This document shows positions 46,869 to 55,738 of a DNA stretch of 64,000 nucleotides, piece after piece. The notes under the pieces are model-generated. The model saw only the letters and a program-made list of their open reading frames with translations, searched no databases and was not told the DNA's origin. The position numbers and the translations under genes are program-made. The DNA is taken from the NCBI GenBank assembly GCA_964602515.1, contig CAZRRJ010000003.1, forward strand, positions 1 through 64,000. The letters are read 5' to 3'. The DNA comes from Carboxylicivirga sp964602515. Its GTDB lineage: Bacteria > Bacteroidota > Bacteroidia > Bacteroidales > Marinilabiliaceae. Position 1 is the first letter of the stretch; each line of letters begins with the position of its first letter.

Positions 46869-47222
46869 ATGAAGAATTTATTTTTATTGTTTGCTATTGG
46901 TACTGGAACAATTTTATTTGCCTCATGCGATAAAGATCACACTCCTGAAGCAGAGTTTAAGAGTATAGAAAACAGGGCTAAAGCGCTAGGTTACGAAAGT
47001 ATTGAGGTTTACCAGGATACTGTGGCTGTGCAATGTGCTGCTGGTAATCATATCAATTGCGATCCTTTAGCTGATGGTACTCATCAGGCTTGCGCTTACG
47101 AAAATCACTCAGGTGAAAAACACGATGGCACCAATCACAATGGCTCTGACCATAATAACGGCACTAACCATAATAGTGGAAACCATAATAAAGGGAATCA
47201 TAATAAAGGAAAACACCATTAA
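46869..47222 (+). CDS. small His-rich lipoprotein, putative metal binder
   Basis: A 117-aa lipoprotein: signal peptide with lipobox (LFASC, Cys20), a short charged helix, three Cys (56, 64, 75), then a His/Asn/Gly tail with His at 80, 85, 90, 95, 101, 106, 111, 116 and 117, mostly one per five residues. No family is recognised. The composition suggests a surface or periplasmic metal buffer (Zn, Ni, Cu or Co), and the position 76 bases after the TonB receptor suggests it feeds that receptor. A terminator follows. The tail at DNA level is a decayed 15-base repeat. Confidence 0.85.
   Translation: MKNLFLLFAIGTGTILFASCDKDHTPEAEFKSIENRAKALGYESIEVYQDTVAVQCAAGNHINCDPLADGTHQACAYENHSGEKHDGTNHNGSDHNNGTNHNSGNHNKGNHNKGKHH
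47170..47220 (+). repeat. imperfect 15-base coding repeats in the His-rich tail
   Basis: Successive 15-base units of the form AACCATAATAnnGGn encode NHNxG-type pentapeptides. The last two units (NHNKG, NHNKG) are nearly identical, and earlier ones from about 47106 are more diverged. Confidence 0.6.
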
Positions 47223-47692
47223 TCAGATTGAAAAACACCAGTTAAAGGGCGGCTATTATCTGAAAATAATAACTGCCTTTTTTTGTTTCAATGTTATACG
47301 TATGAGGTACTTTACTAAGAATACTATAGTTTTAAGGATATTGTATTCAGCTAAACCAAGTTACCATGCACTTCAGGCTACTTATCTACCCATACAAGAA
47401 CTTATTTTTATTCGTTTATAACTGCTTTCAGGGAGTACTATATTATATGTATTGGATTTATGCCAACAAACATTTAGTAGATTTTTGGTGTTATTAAAAT
47501 GTAAAAACTAATATTTGGTTTCACTAATAAAATACTAATCAACTTACTTAATTCTATTAATACAACGAGCTATGCCAATAAAATTTAACTTATATAACTG
47601 CATTTCAAATAAATATGAGATTTATAATTTTAATTGAAATCTGCATAATTCTATTGCAGTTATTATTATACTCATTTAAAATTCAATAATTA
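47223..47692. other. intergenic region
   Basis: 470 bases. After the terminator at 47243-47288 nothing coding is seen. A 115-codon frame that starts inside the His-rich gene (47074-47421) is only an out-of-frame reading of its repeats. Confidence 0.5.
47243..47288 (+). terminator. terminator of the sigma/FecR/receptor cassette
   Basis: AAAGG...TATTAT pairs with ATAATA...CCTTT with a small bulge and one mismatch, followed by about seven T; 21 bases after the lipoprotein stop. Confidence 0.65.
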
Positions 47693-48307
47693 ATGTCTGA
47701 TATTTCAATAATAGAAGAACTTAATGAGCATTTGATTTACCCTGTGAAACAAGTCAAAAAAATTAGCTGGATATGTAATGGTTATGTTTTAAATGATTGC
47801 GATAAGGTTATACATTTAAGTATATTCAAAAGCCGTTTGAATGGGCATTTACCCAACGCGCTATTTAAGCTCAAACACCTTAGGTACCTTGATATAAGGG
47901 AAAATGACATAGCTGAACTTCCTGCTGCAATGGCTTTATTTAAGCAACTGAATTACCTGGACATCAGAAATAACAAGCTGAATGGTTTACCACAATCTTT
48001 TGCTCAGCTTAATAATTTAGAGAAGCTATACCTTGGACATAACGCATTTATAGTTGTTCCTTCTCTGCTTAGTGCCCTATGCAACCTGTATTTACTGGAT
48101 TTAAGCAATAATCAAATTACGGATGTACACGATGGGTTACTTTCTGCACCAAAACTCCGGAATATTTATTTAAATAATAACCGGCTGACTCATTTTCCTT
48201 TCGATAAACTCCGTTTTAAGCAAATTAATGAATTGGTATTAATTGATAATCCGTTAAAGGAAAAACCTGGTAACCTGGAGCGTTTCGTTTCTCGATTACT
48301 ATTATAA
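47693..48307 (+). CDS. leucine-rich-repeat protein
   Basis: A 204-aa protein without signal peptide or TM. After an N-terminal cap of about 45 residues it has six LRR units of about 23 residues (LKHLRYLDIRENDIAELPAA; LNYLDIRNNKLNGLP; LEKLYLGHNAFIVVP; LYLLDLSNNQITDV; LRNIYLNNNRLTHFP; INELVLIDNPLKEKP). This is a typical protein-protein interaction fold. No partner is evident, and its function is unknown. Bacteroidota often carry such short cytoplasmic LRR proteins. Confidence 0.85.
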   Translation: MSDISIIEELNEHLIYPVKQVKKISWICNGYVLNDCDKVIHLSIFKSRLNGHLPNALFKLKHLRYLDIRENDIAELPAAMALFKQLNYLDIRNNKLNGLPQSFAQLNNLEKLYLGHNAFIVVPSLLSALCNLYLLDLSNNQITDVHDGLLSAPKLRNIYLNNNRLTHFPFDKLRFKQINELVLIDNPLKEKPGNLERFVSRLLL

Positions 48308-48627
48308 CGTGTGTTCGATTTTTATTTCAAAACACAGATTGAAATAAAAAGCTGAATTACAAGATATTATTTTAGAGGGGTAGTATTCTATTGCGATAAA
48401 ATTTGACGCTGCAAATCATTTTTTATTCAATAATATATTTCAACAGGCATCTTATTACGCACCTGCAAACAAAGATTGCCTCTATATTAAATCAAATACA
48501 ACTACGTATAATTTAGCCGGATTAAATGGCTTCAATCCGGCTAATCAATAGAGATTATATCACAATGTAGTATTTACTAAACCCTTTTACAACTAAGTCT
48601 TTCTTTAAAAACTACATTTCACCAACA
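48308..48627. other. intergenic region between LRR and GH94 genes
   Basis: 320 bases between convergent genes, no coding frame. One strong hairpin lies at 48513-48544. Confidence 0.5.
48513..48544 (-). terminator. hairpin at the end of the polysaccharide locus
   Basis: Perfect 11-bp stem TTAGCCGGATT / AATCCGGCTAA with a 10-base loop, about 85 bases after the GH94 stop. No clear T tract follows on either strand, so it may be a processing or stabilising 3' hairpin. Confidence 0.5.
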
Positions 48628-51060
48628 TTATAATTCAACTTTTACATTAACAACACCTGCCAATTTAATTGGAACTACATTACCATTAACCTTCACTCCA
48701 TCAATCCATAAAGCTTTAACGTTATCAGCGGTTCCACTAGCATTTACCACTTCAATATTGTACTGGGTTCCGCGAAACTTACGCTTCACTTTAAATCCAC
48801 TCCAGTTTTTAGGAATACAAGGCTCTACCATTAAACCATTATATTGAGGGCGAATACCCAATATATATTGGCTAATAGTGTAAAAATTCCAGGCAGCTGT
48901 ACCTGTTAACCAGGAATTCTTTGCTTCTCCGGGTTTAAAGGCATCTTTTCCTGCAATCATCTGCGAATAAACATATGGTTCCGTTTTATGTAGCTCACTA
49001 ATATCCTCAAGATAGGCCGGACAAATTTTTCTGAAATAGTCCCATGCTCTTTCTGCATTGCCATTTAGCACTTCTCCAATAATGACCCAAGGATTATTAT
49101 GGCAGAAGATTCCAGCATTTTCTTTGTATCCTGCCGGGTAGGTTGAAATTTCGCCATACTCAACTACATACTCAGAAAATGGAGGATTATTCAATACAAT
49201 ACCATATTCACAATCCAAACGCTCCTTTACTGAGTCTAGAGATTTCTCACACATGCCCTCTTCTTTACCAATCTCGGCCATGGTGCACCAGCCTTGCGAT
49301 TCGATAAAAATCTGACCTTCTTTATTTTCTTTGCTTCCAACTTTTTGCCCATTGAAATCGTAAGCTCTAAGAAACCAGTCACCATCCCAGCCATGCTGCT
49401 TCACGGCTTCAACCATTGCATCCACATGCTTTTGGGCACGGGCTGCTTCTGCATCCTTGCCCAGCACCTTACACAGCTCAATATAATCGCGTCCGTACAC
49501 GACAAATAGACCGGCAATCATTAATGATTCAGCCTTTGAACCCTCTGTATTATTTTCGGTTGTTTGAAAAGATTCGTTGGGATCATTAGAGAAGCAATTC
49601 AGATTGAGACAGTCATTCCAGTCGGCCCGACCAATTAATGGCAAGCCATGAGGTCCTAAATTATTAATAACGTGGTTGAACGATATGGTCAGGTGATCAA
49701 ACATGGTTTTGGCCAAACTCATATCGTTATCAAATGGCACCATTTCGTCAAGAATAGTAAAGTCGCCTGTTTCTTTGATATAACTGACAACCCCCAATAT
49801 CAACCACATCGGGTCGTCGTTAAAACCTCCGCCTACATCGTTGTTCCCGCGTTTGGTTAAAGGTTGGTATTGATGATAACACCCACCATCAGGGAACTGA
49901 GTTGATGCAATGTCAATAATTCGTTCCCGGGCTCGCTCCGGTACCTGATGCACAAAGCCAATTAAGTCCTGATTGGAATCGCGAAAGCCCATACCTCGAC
50001 CGATACCACTTTCAAAATAAGAAGCTGAGCGAGAGAAGTTAAAGGTGATCATGCACTGGTACTGGTTCCAGGTATTAACCATACGATCCAGTTTCTCGTC
50101 ACCTGAATCAACATTGTAAACGTCAAGCAATTCTTCCCAATACGCTTTCAACTCAGCAAAAGCCGCATCCACTTTGTCGGCCGTATCAAACTTAGCCAAC
50201 GTTGCTTTGGCTTTGGTTTTATTGATTACCCCTTTACTTTCCCACTTTTCATCTTCGGCATTTTCGACGTATCCTAACACAAAAACAAAGTCTCTGCTTT
50301 CGCCAGGTTTCAACTCAACTTCAATATAATGCGATGCTACGGGCGACCATCCATGAGCTTCACTCATACCTGGTTTACCTTCCAGTACTTTTTGAGGCTC
50401 GTGAAATCCGTTGTATAAGCCGAAAAATGTTTCTCGGTCTGTATCATAACCATCAATATCAGTATTAACCGAGTAATAAGCATAATGATTACGGCGCTCT
50501 TTGTATTCAGTTTTATGGTAAATGGTTGAGCCATCTATTTCAACCTCACCTGTTGAGAAATTACGCTGAAAGTTTTCCATATCGGTTGCAGCATTCCATA
50601 AAGCCCACTCCATAAATGAAAACAACTTTAAGGTTTTAGTTTCATCAGAGGTATTTGTCAGAGATAACTTTTGAACTTCGGCCCATGTTTTTAATGGGAC
50701 AAAGAATAAGACCTCAGCGCTCACTCCATCTTTCTCCCCTTTAATTTTCGTGTAATTCATACCATGACGGCACTCGTAATTATCCAAAGGTGTTTTACAA
50801 GGCTTCCACCCCGGTGACCATACCGAATTACCATCGTTAATATAAAAATAACGTCCTCCATTGTCCATGGGCACATTGTTGTATCTATACCGCGTAATAC
50901 GCCGGAACTTGGCATCTTTATAAAAAGAATAGCCACCTGCAGTATTAGATATCAATGAAAAAAAATCCTCATTCCCCAAATAATTAATCCAGGGCCAAGG
51001 TGTTTGAGGAGTAGTGATTACATACTCTTTCGCTTCATCATCAAAAAAACCGTATTTCAT
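48628..51060 (-). CDS. cellobiose phosphorylase (GH94)
   Basis: Cytoplasmic phosphorylase splitting cellobiose with phosphate into glucose-1-phosphate and glucose (EC 2.4.1.20). 810 aa, no signal peptide. Seen: MKYGFFDDEAKEYVITTP start, AGGYSFYKDAKFRRITRYR, the conserved ESGIGRGMGFRDSNQDL, the catalytic acid in RADWNDCLNLNCF (Asp480/Asp483 motif), QTTENN, and CHNNPWVI plus WLTGTAAWNF near the C-terminus. The NLNCFS...ESFQTTEN stretch agrees with cellobiose phosphorylase of Cellulomonas rather than with chitobiose phosphorylases, which I recall having NLGGGESS there. Last gene of the locus, after the sugar permease. Confidence 0.94.
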   Translation of the reverse strand: MKYGFFDDEAKEYVITTPQTPWPWINYLGNEDFFSLISNTAGGYSFYKDAKFRRITRYRYNNVPMDNGGRYFYINDGNSVWSPGWKPCKTPLDNYECRHGMNYTKIKGEKDGVSAEVLFFVPLKTWAEVQKLSLTNTSDETKTLKLFSFMEWALWNAATDMENFQRNFSTGEVEIDGSTIYHKTEYKERRNHYAYYSVNTDIDGYDTDRETFFGLYNGFHEPQKVLEGKPGMSEAHGWSPVASHYIEVELKPGESRDFVFVLGYVENAEDEKWESKGVINKTKAKATLAKFDTADKVDAAFAELKAYWEELLDVYNVDSGDEKLDRMVNTWNQYQCMITFNFSRSASYFESGIGRGMGFRDSNQDLIGFVHQVPERARERIIDIASTQFPDGGCYHQYQPLTKRGNNDVGGGFNDDPMWLILGVVSYIKETGDFTILDEMVPFDNDMSLAKTMFDHLTISFNHVINNLGPHGLPLIGRADWNDCLNLNCFSNDPNESFQTTENNTEGSKAESLMIAGLFVVYGRDYIELCKVLGKDAEAARAQKHVDAMVEAVKQHGWDGDWFLRAYDFNGQKVGSKENKEGQIFIESQGWCTMAEIGKEEGMCEKSLDSVKERLDCEYGIVLNNPPFSEYVVEYGEISTYPAGYKENAGIFCHNNPWVIIGEVLNGNAERAWDYFRKICPAYLEDISELHKTEPYVYSQMIAGKDAFKPGEAKNSWLTGTAAWNFYTISQYILGIRPQYNGLMVEPCIPKNWSGFKVKRKFRGTQYNIEVVNASGTADNVKALWIDGVKVNGNVVPIKLAGVVNVKVEL

Positions 51061-51117
51061 AACTTGTTATATATGCTTTTATCTAATCTTATCACTTTGT
51101 TCTCTATTATCTACTCA

Positions 51118-52731
51118 CTATTCCTGCATACGCCGCGCAGCAAGTTCACGCGTTATTTCATCCATCTTTGTTTGATTTAACGGGTACTGTGTCATTACAA
51201 CAGCGGCTATCAATGCCACAAGAGCCGGAATCCAACTCATCAGCATTTTTATTCCCGGTATTGCACCTTCAATCGTTGAGGAATCCATCCCATCGTACTT
51301 AAAAGCTGCCAGTATGGCTCCAATAAGAGCAGCTGCCAATCCGCCTCCAAATTTGGTAACAAAGGAGCCTGCCGAATAAATTAAACCAGTGGCACGGCGG
51401 CCATTCTTATACTCCGAATAGTCGGCGGCATCGCCCAGCATGGTAAAAAATAATGTAGGGAAAATAGCTGCACCAAACTCAGAGATAATTCCAATGGTAA
51501 ATATTGCTCCTATGTCTTGTTGTCCGCAGAAAATAAACAATGTATTAACTCCGCCCGAAAATAGTAGCGCATAGATAAACAGGCGTCGTTTTCCGAAAAT
51601 CTTACTCAATGGAGCCGTTACCATTGCACCAATAATGGAAGCAATCATTAATCCAACCAAGAAGGAAGCTGCTAATAATTGATTATTTACATATAATGTA
51701 AAATAATACATTACCATACCTTGTTTGGTAGAATTATAGATAGTCCACAGTAATCCAACAACTAATAACACAAGCCAAGGTTTATTCCTCATCAAATCTT
51801 TCAGATCATTTAATAGATTTGATTTTTGTTCCTTAGGGGGCGAGATCCGTTCTTTGGTGGATGCAAAGGTGACAAACATAAACAACGCCAGAAAAACAGA
51901 CATTACGTAGATTGAGTTGCTATAGCCCTTCTTTTGGTTTATCAACCGTATTTTATCGGCCATTAGGTCTGTCTCGCCTTCTGCAATAAACGAATAATCT
52001 ATACCCGCTTTCATCGAAAAACTAATGTATGGTGCAGGTTTGTTAACTGAATCATTCTGTGCTGTAGCCCATACAAAGGTCACAACTCCATCCTTGGTTT
52101 TAATGTTGGCATTCGGCACATCCTGAGGCGAAGAAACTACCACTTCGTATTTCGTTTCGTTGATTTGAGTTACTTCTATTTCAGGATTTACATTTCCAAA
52201 ATATGCTACTAAAAATAATAACGCGCCCTGAACAATCATCCCGCCGACAAATGCACCGACCATTCGATACGATCCGATACTGGTTCGCTCCTTATTATCT
52301 CCCGTCATAACTGCCATTAAAGCTCCATAGGGAATATTATTAGCCGTATAAATAAGGGTGAATAAAATATAGGTGCAGTAAGCATAAATCACTTTTCCGG
52401 TGGGACCTAAATCAGGACTGGTAAATAGCAAAGACAATACAACCGCTAATGGTATGGCTGTCCATAATATCCAGGGGCGAAACTTTCCGTATTTCGAATT
52501 GGTTCTGTCGCCAATCACTCCCATGGCAACGTCGCTCACTCCATCACTGAAACGGGCAACGAGCAATAGAAGACCTGCTGCTGCTGCGGATAGTCCAAAA
52601 ACATCGGTATAAAAAAAGAGTAAAAATGTAGAAACGCCCCGCCAGGCAATATTGGCCGCTCCGTCACCAAGAGCGTACCCAACCTTCTCAAAAACTGATA
52701 TTTTGTTTGTTTTCTTTTCCATTACAATCAC
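51118..52731 (-). CDS. GPH-family (MFS) sugar:cation symporter with periplasmic insert
   Basis: A 537-aa inner-membrane symporter of the glycoside-pentoside-hexuronide type. Seen: EKVGYALGDGAANIAWRGVSTFLLFFYTDVFGL, DGVSDVAMGVIGDRTNSKYGKFRPWILW, NNIPYGALMAVMTGDNKERT and DAADYSEYKNGRRATGLIYSAGSF. Family members are usually about 450-480 aa; here a polar segment of about 90 residues (about 180-270) is inserted between two TM helices. It starts with GTG overlapping the sulfatase stop; the ATG at 52722 (MEKKTNK) is an alternative. Placed just before the phosphorylase, it probably imports cellobiose or a short oligosaccharide. Confidence 0.9.
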   Translation of the reverse strand: MIVMEKKTNKISVFEKVGYALGDGAANIAWRGVSTFLLFFYTDVFGLSAAAAGLLLLVARFSDGVSDVAMGVIGDRTNSKYGKFRPWILWTAIPLAVVLSLLFTSPDLGPTGKVIYAYCTYILFTLIYTANNIPYGALMAVMTGDNKERTSIGSYRMVGAFVGGMIVQGALLFLVAYFGNVNPEIEVTQINETKYEVVVSSPQDVPNANIKTKDGVVTFVWATAQNDSVNKPAPYISFSMKAGIDYSFIAEGETDLMADKIRLINQKKGYSNSIYVMSVFLALFMFVTFASTKERISPPKEQKSNLLNDLKDLMRNKPWLVLLVVGLLWTIYNSTKQGMVMYYFTLYVNNQLLAASFLVGLMIASIIGAMVTAPLSKIFGKRRLFIYALLFSGGVNTLFIFCGQQDIGAIFTIGIISEFGAAIFPTLFFTMLGDAADYSEYKNGRRATGLIYSAGSFVTKFGGGLAAALIGAILAAFKYDGMDSSTIEGAIPGIKMLMSWIPALVALIAAVVMTQYPLNQTKMDEITRELAARRMQE

Positions 52732-54176
52732 TTAATATATGCACCAACATCTTTACGCCATTGGTGCAGACGTTTCAATAAGTCAGAGGCAACCTCGGGC
52801 TTTTCTTCCGCTATATTACTCTGCTCTCCTAAATCTGTATCAAGGTCATAAAGTTCAATCCTGCCCTGATCATAAAAATCAATCAGCTTATAATTACCAA
52901 GCCGGATGGCTGAGCTGTTAATATCACCAGTTGCATGAGGTCTGCTAACCGGCGAATGCCAGAAAATAGCTCTATCTTTTCCTTCTTCCACATCACTAAC
53001 TAATTGCTCATTAAAACTCGCTCCATCCAAATGGGCTTGAGGCAATAGCTCTCGACCAGCAATATCCAAAATGGTTGGAAAGAAATCGGTTCCCGTGACA
53101 ATATGTTCAGACTGTGAACCAGCTTGTATTTTCCCTGGCCATTTCACTATCATCGGCTCACGAATACCTCCTTCGTACAGGTGTCCTTTACCGGCACGCA
53201 ATGGTTGATTGGATGTGGCCACTCGTCGCGGATTAAAGCCACGGTTAGATAAGCCTCCATTATCGGAAAAGAAGATGAGCACGGTATTATCGGCCTCTCC
53301 CATTTCTTCAACTGTTTTAAGGATACGCCCCAGGCTCTCATCCATGCTATATATTAATGCCGCGTATTCCGGATCATCCTGGTGCATTTTAGTTGTTCCG
53401 GTACCTTCGTCGATAAAAGCTTCTCCTCCGTTGGTCATCGTTGTTAACTTATTTCTGAACTTTTCAACATGCTCAGGTTTGCCATGCAGCGGCTCATGCA
53501 CGGCATAGTGCGACACAAACGCAAAGAAAGGCTGCTCAGGTTGTTCTTCATGCTGTTGCTTAAGCCAACTGATGGTTTTATCAGTTAAATGATCCGTAAG
53601 ATACTGCCCTTCTACGCCGTCCTCTAAGCCTTCAATCGGCGCCTTTTTACCTTTCTGCGGGCCTTCGTTGTAGGGATAGAAATAGGATATTGGTGAGCCA
53701 GCATGGCCACCTGCAATGTTCACATCAAAACCCACATCCTGCGGTAAAGTGCCAGAAGTGGCTAAATGCCATTTACCGACAAAGAACGTAGCGTAACCAG
53801 CCTCTTTTAAAGCCGATGCAATGGTTTGCTCATCGGCTTTTAATTTGCCTTCATCACCAGGACGAACATTCAGTTTACCTTCACCGGGACCAGGCATCTG
53901 CGCCCTGGCAGGATACTTACCGGTGATGATGGAATATCGCGAAGGAACGCAACGGGGATGCGTGGCATAAGCATTGGTAAATAACATCCCTTCTTTGGCC
54001 AATTGATCGATATTAGGTGTTTCATAAAACTGCGAACCATTGTAGCCCACATCGGCCCAGCCCAAATCATCGGCCAAAAAAAAGATAATGTTCGGTGGCT
54101 GTTTTTCTTTGGAATTCTGACAAGCACAAAAGAGTCCGCCTATCAAAAACCCAACAAGTAGTGTTTTTAGTTTCAT
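52728..54176 (-). CDS. S1 family sulfatase (lipoprotein)
   Basis: Formylglycine-dependent arylsulfatase-fold enzyme, 482 aa, with a Cys-containing lipobox-like signal end (GLFCAC). Seen: the metal pair FLADDLGW (Asp36, Asp37), the modification motif CVPSR at Cys76, GKWHLA, SHYAVHEPLHGKPEHVEKF, and the second metal site FFSDNGGLS. CxPSR is the type modified by anSME or FGE; neither is in the window. Its layout resembles the S1_16-type sulfatases (inference). It overlaps the permease start, so the two are translationally coupled; a terminator-like hairpin precedes it. Confidence 0.93.
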   Translation of the reverse strand: MKLKTLLVGFLIGGLFCACQNSKEKQPPNIIFFLADDLGWADVGYNGSQFYETPNIDQLAKEGMLFTNAYATHPRCVPSRYSIITGKYPARAQMPGPGEGKLNVRPGDEGKLKADEQTIASALKEAGYATFFVGKWHLATSGTLPQDVGFDVNIAGGHAGSPISYFYPYNEGPQKGKKAPIEGLEDGVEGQYLTDHLTDKTISWLKQQHEEQPEQPFFAFVSHYAVHEPLHGKPEHVEKFRNKLTTMTNGGEAFIDEGTGTTKMHQDDPEYAALIYSMDESLGRILKTVEEMGEADNTVLIFFSDNGGLSNRGFNPRRVATSNQPLRAGKGHLYEGGIREPMIVKWPGKIQAGSQSEHIVTGTDFFPTILDIAGRELLPQAHLDGASFNEQLVSDVEEGKDRAIFWHSPVSRPHATGDINSSAIRLGNYKLIDFYDQGRIELYDLDTDLGEQSNIAEEKPEVASDLLKRLHQWRKDVGAYIK

Positions 54177-54193
54177 AGCTGAATAAATAACAA

Positions 54194-54220
54194 AAAAGCG
54201 AGCCTACCGGAGACTCGCTT
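54194..54220 (-). terminator. terminator-like hairpin inside the polysaccharide operon
   Basis: AAGCGAG (54196-54202) / CTCGCTT (54214-54220); on the minus strand the stem is followed by T6. It lies just after the stop of the sulfatase at 54226 and before the next sulfatase, so it could attenuate expression of the last three genes. Confidence 0.65.
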
Positions 54221-54225
54221 ATCAA

Positions 54226-55728
54226 TTAATACTGATTTGGATGACGATAATCTCCGTAAGGATGTTTAACCGTGCGCTTCAGCGGAATATTCATTCCGTG
54301 CGTTTGCTCCAGCCAGTCGTATAGGTCAGAAGCCAGCTGCTTTGCCACATCGGTATAAGCGGGGTCACCCATCAGATTGTACTGTTCGTCCGGGTCGTTG
54401 ATGATGTCATATAGTTCATTCTGGTCCCAGATACCCTGATAACGCATGTATTTGTACTGGTCGGTTCGCACACCAAACACCGTTGGCGTCATCGGGAAGT
54501 CGTACTCCCAGAAGTACTCGTAATACACACGTGTACGCCAGCCTTCCTCGTTGCCTTGTAACAACTGAACCATTGAATGACCTGGCATATATTCAGGCTT
54601 TTTAACGCCTGCACACTCCAATATGGTAGGCGCCACATCAACATTTTGTACCATGCGTTCAATGTTCTTACCACCTTCAAATATTTCAGGACAACGGATG
54701 AGCATTGGTACCTTCACCGACTCTTCGTAGAAATGGCGTTTATCGATTAAGCCGTGTTCGCCCCAGCTAAACCCATTGTCGCCCATGTAAATCACCATGG
54801 TTGACTCATCCAGACCATTTTCGCGCAACCACTCCATAATAGAGCCGATACTCTCATCTACACCTAACAATGTTTCGCAATATTTCTGCAAGTTCTCATC
54901 AAATGTGCCATTCTTACCATGATACATGTAATCCACCCCGTGCCAGCTATGACGCTGTTGCTTCACCCATTCGGGCCATTTCAGATCCTGGTAGTCATCT
55001 CCAATCGTTTGTTCATAGGTTGCAGGTTTTTCAATGGTTTTGCCATCGTAAACTCCATCGTGACGTTTGGCCGGCTTAAACAAGGCATGCACGGCTTTGT
55101 GCGACAAGTACATGAAAAATGGTTTTTCGGTATCTCGTTTATCCAGCCACTCAAGAGCATGCTCGGTTAATAAATCGGTGATGTAAGTGTCCTCATCGTA
55201 CTGCACACGCTGCCCATTGATGTTTAAATTTGGAGCATAATAATCCCCTTGCCCTTTAAAGCTTTCCCAATGGTCGAATCCTGGTCGCGGATCATCATGT
55301 TCATCGCCCATGTGCCACTTACCAAAAAAACTGGTTTGATACCCGGCTTTTTGCAGATACTGCGGGAAATACACCAGGTTACCCGGATCTGGCGCCACAT
55401 TATCCACAATGGTGTGCACGTGCGAATACTGGCCTGTTAGAATACTCGCGCGACTTGGTGAGCATAAGGAGGTGGTAACAAAGGCGTTTTTCATGTAGGC
55501 ACCTTCGCTGGCCAGTTGATCCATCTCAGGCGTTTCGAGCCAGGGCACCTTACCGGTAAAACCCATGTAATCATAACGGTGATCATCGGTCAGAATGAAT
55601 ATAACATTACGCTGTTTGACTCCTTCTACCCTTTCTACCTTAATTTCGTCTGTATCTTCTGTTGGAGCAGTTGAACAAGCGCTCAATACCCCAAGTAATA
55701 ATAAACTATAGAATAAAAAATACTTCAT
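54226..55728 (-). CDS. S1 family sulfatase (lipoprotein, GlcNAc-6-sulfatase-like layout)
   Basis: A 500-aa exported sulfatase with lipobox LSAC (Cys18). Seen: FILTDDHRYD (metal Asp pair), CSPSR at Cys89, HTIVDN, FFGKWHMGDEHDDPRPGFDHWESFKGQGDYY split over the usual positions, PFFMYLSHKAVH, and YMGDNGFSWGEHGL with the second metal site. The GFDHW-SFKGQG block resembles S1_11/GNS-type 6-O-sulfatases; given the cellobiose pathway beside it, a 6-O-sulfated hexose may be the target, which is speculative. It follows the split sulfatase gene. Confidence 0.92.
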   Translation of the reverse strand: MKYFLFYSLLLLGVLSACSTAPTEDTDEIKVERVEGVKQRNVIFILTDDHRYDYMGFTGKVPWLETPEMDQLASEGAYMKNAFVTTSLCSPSRASILTGQYSHVHTIVDNVAPDPGNLVYFPQYLQKAGYQTSFFGKWHMGDEHDDPRPGFDHWESFKGQGDYYAPNLNINGQRVQYDEDTYITDLLTEHALEWLDKRDTEKPFFMYLSHKAVHALFKPAKRHDGVYDGKTIEKPATYEQTIGDDYQDLKWPEWVKQQRHSWHGVDYMYHGKNGTFDENLQKYCETLLGVDESIGSIMEWLRENGLDESTMVIYMGDNGFSWGEHGLIDKRHFYEESVKVPMLIRCPEIFEGGKNIERMVQNVDVAPTILECAGVKKPEYMPGHSMVQLLQGNEEGWRTRVYYEYFWEYDFPMTPTVFGVRTDQYKYMRYQGIWDQNELYDIINDPDEQYNLMGDPAYTDVAKQLASDLYDWLEQTHGMNIPLKRTVKHPYGDYRHPNQY

Positions 55729-55738
55729 TTGTCTGTGT

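Noticed and set aside
47074..47421. 115-codon plus-strand frame overlapping the His-rich lipoprotein gene
   Set aside because: It is a +1 reading of the repeat tract (repeated Ile/Thr), has no start signal of its own, and the lipoprotein frame has a proper signal peptide and lipobox.
49294..49860. Plus-strand frames inside the GH94 gene
   Set aside because: Antisense shadows; the minus-strand GH94 protein is continuous and conserved throughout.
53870..55440. Several 60-100 codon frames on both strands inside the sulfatase genes
   Set aside because: Shadows of the higher-GC sulfatase coding sequence in other frames.
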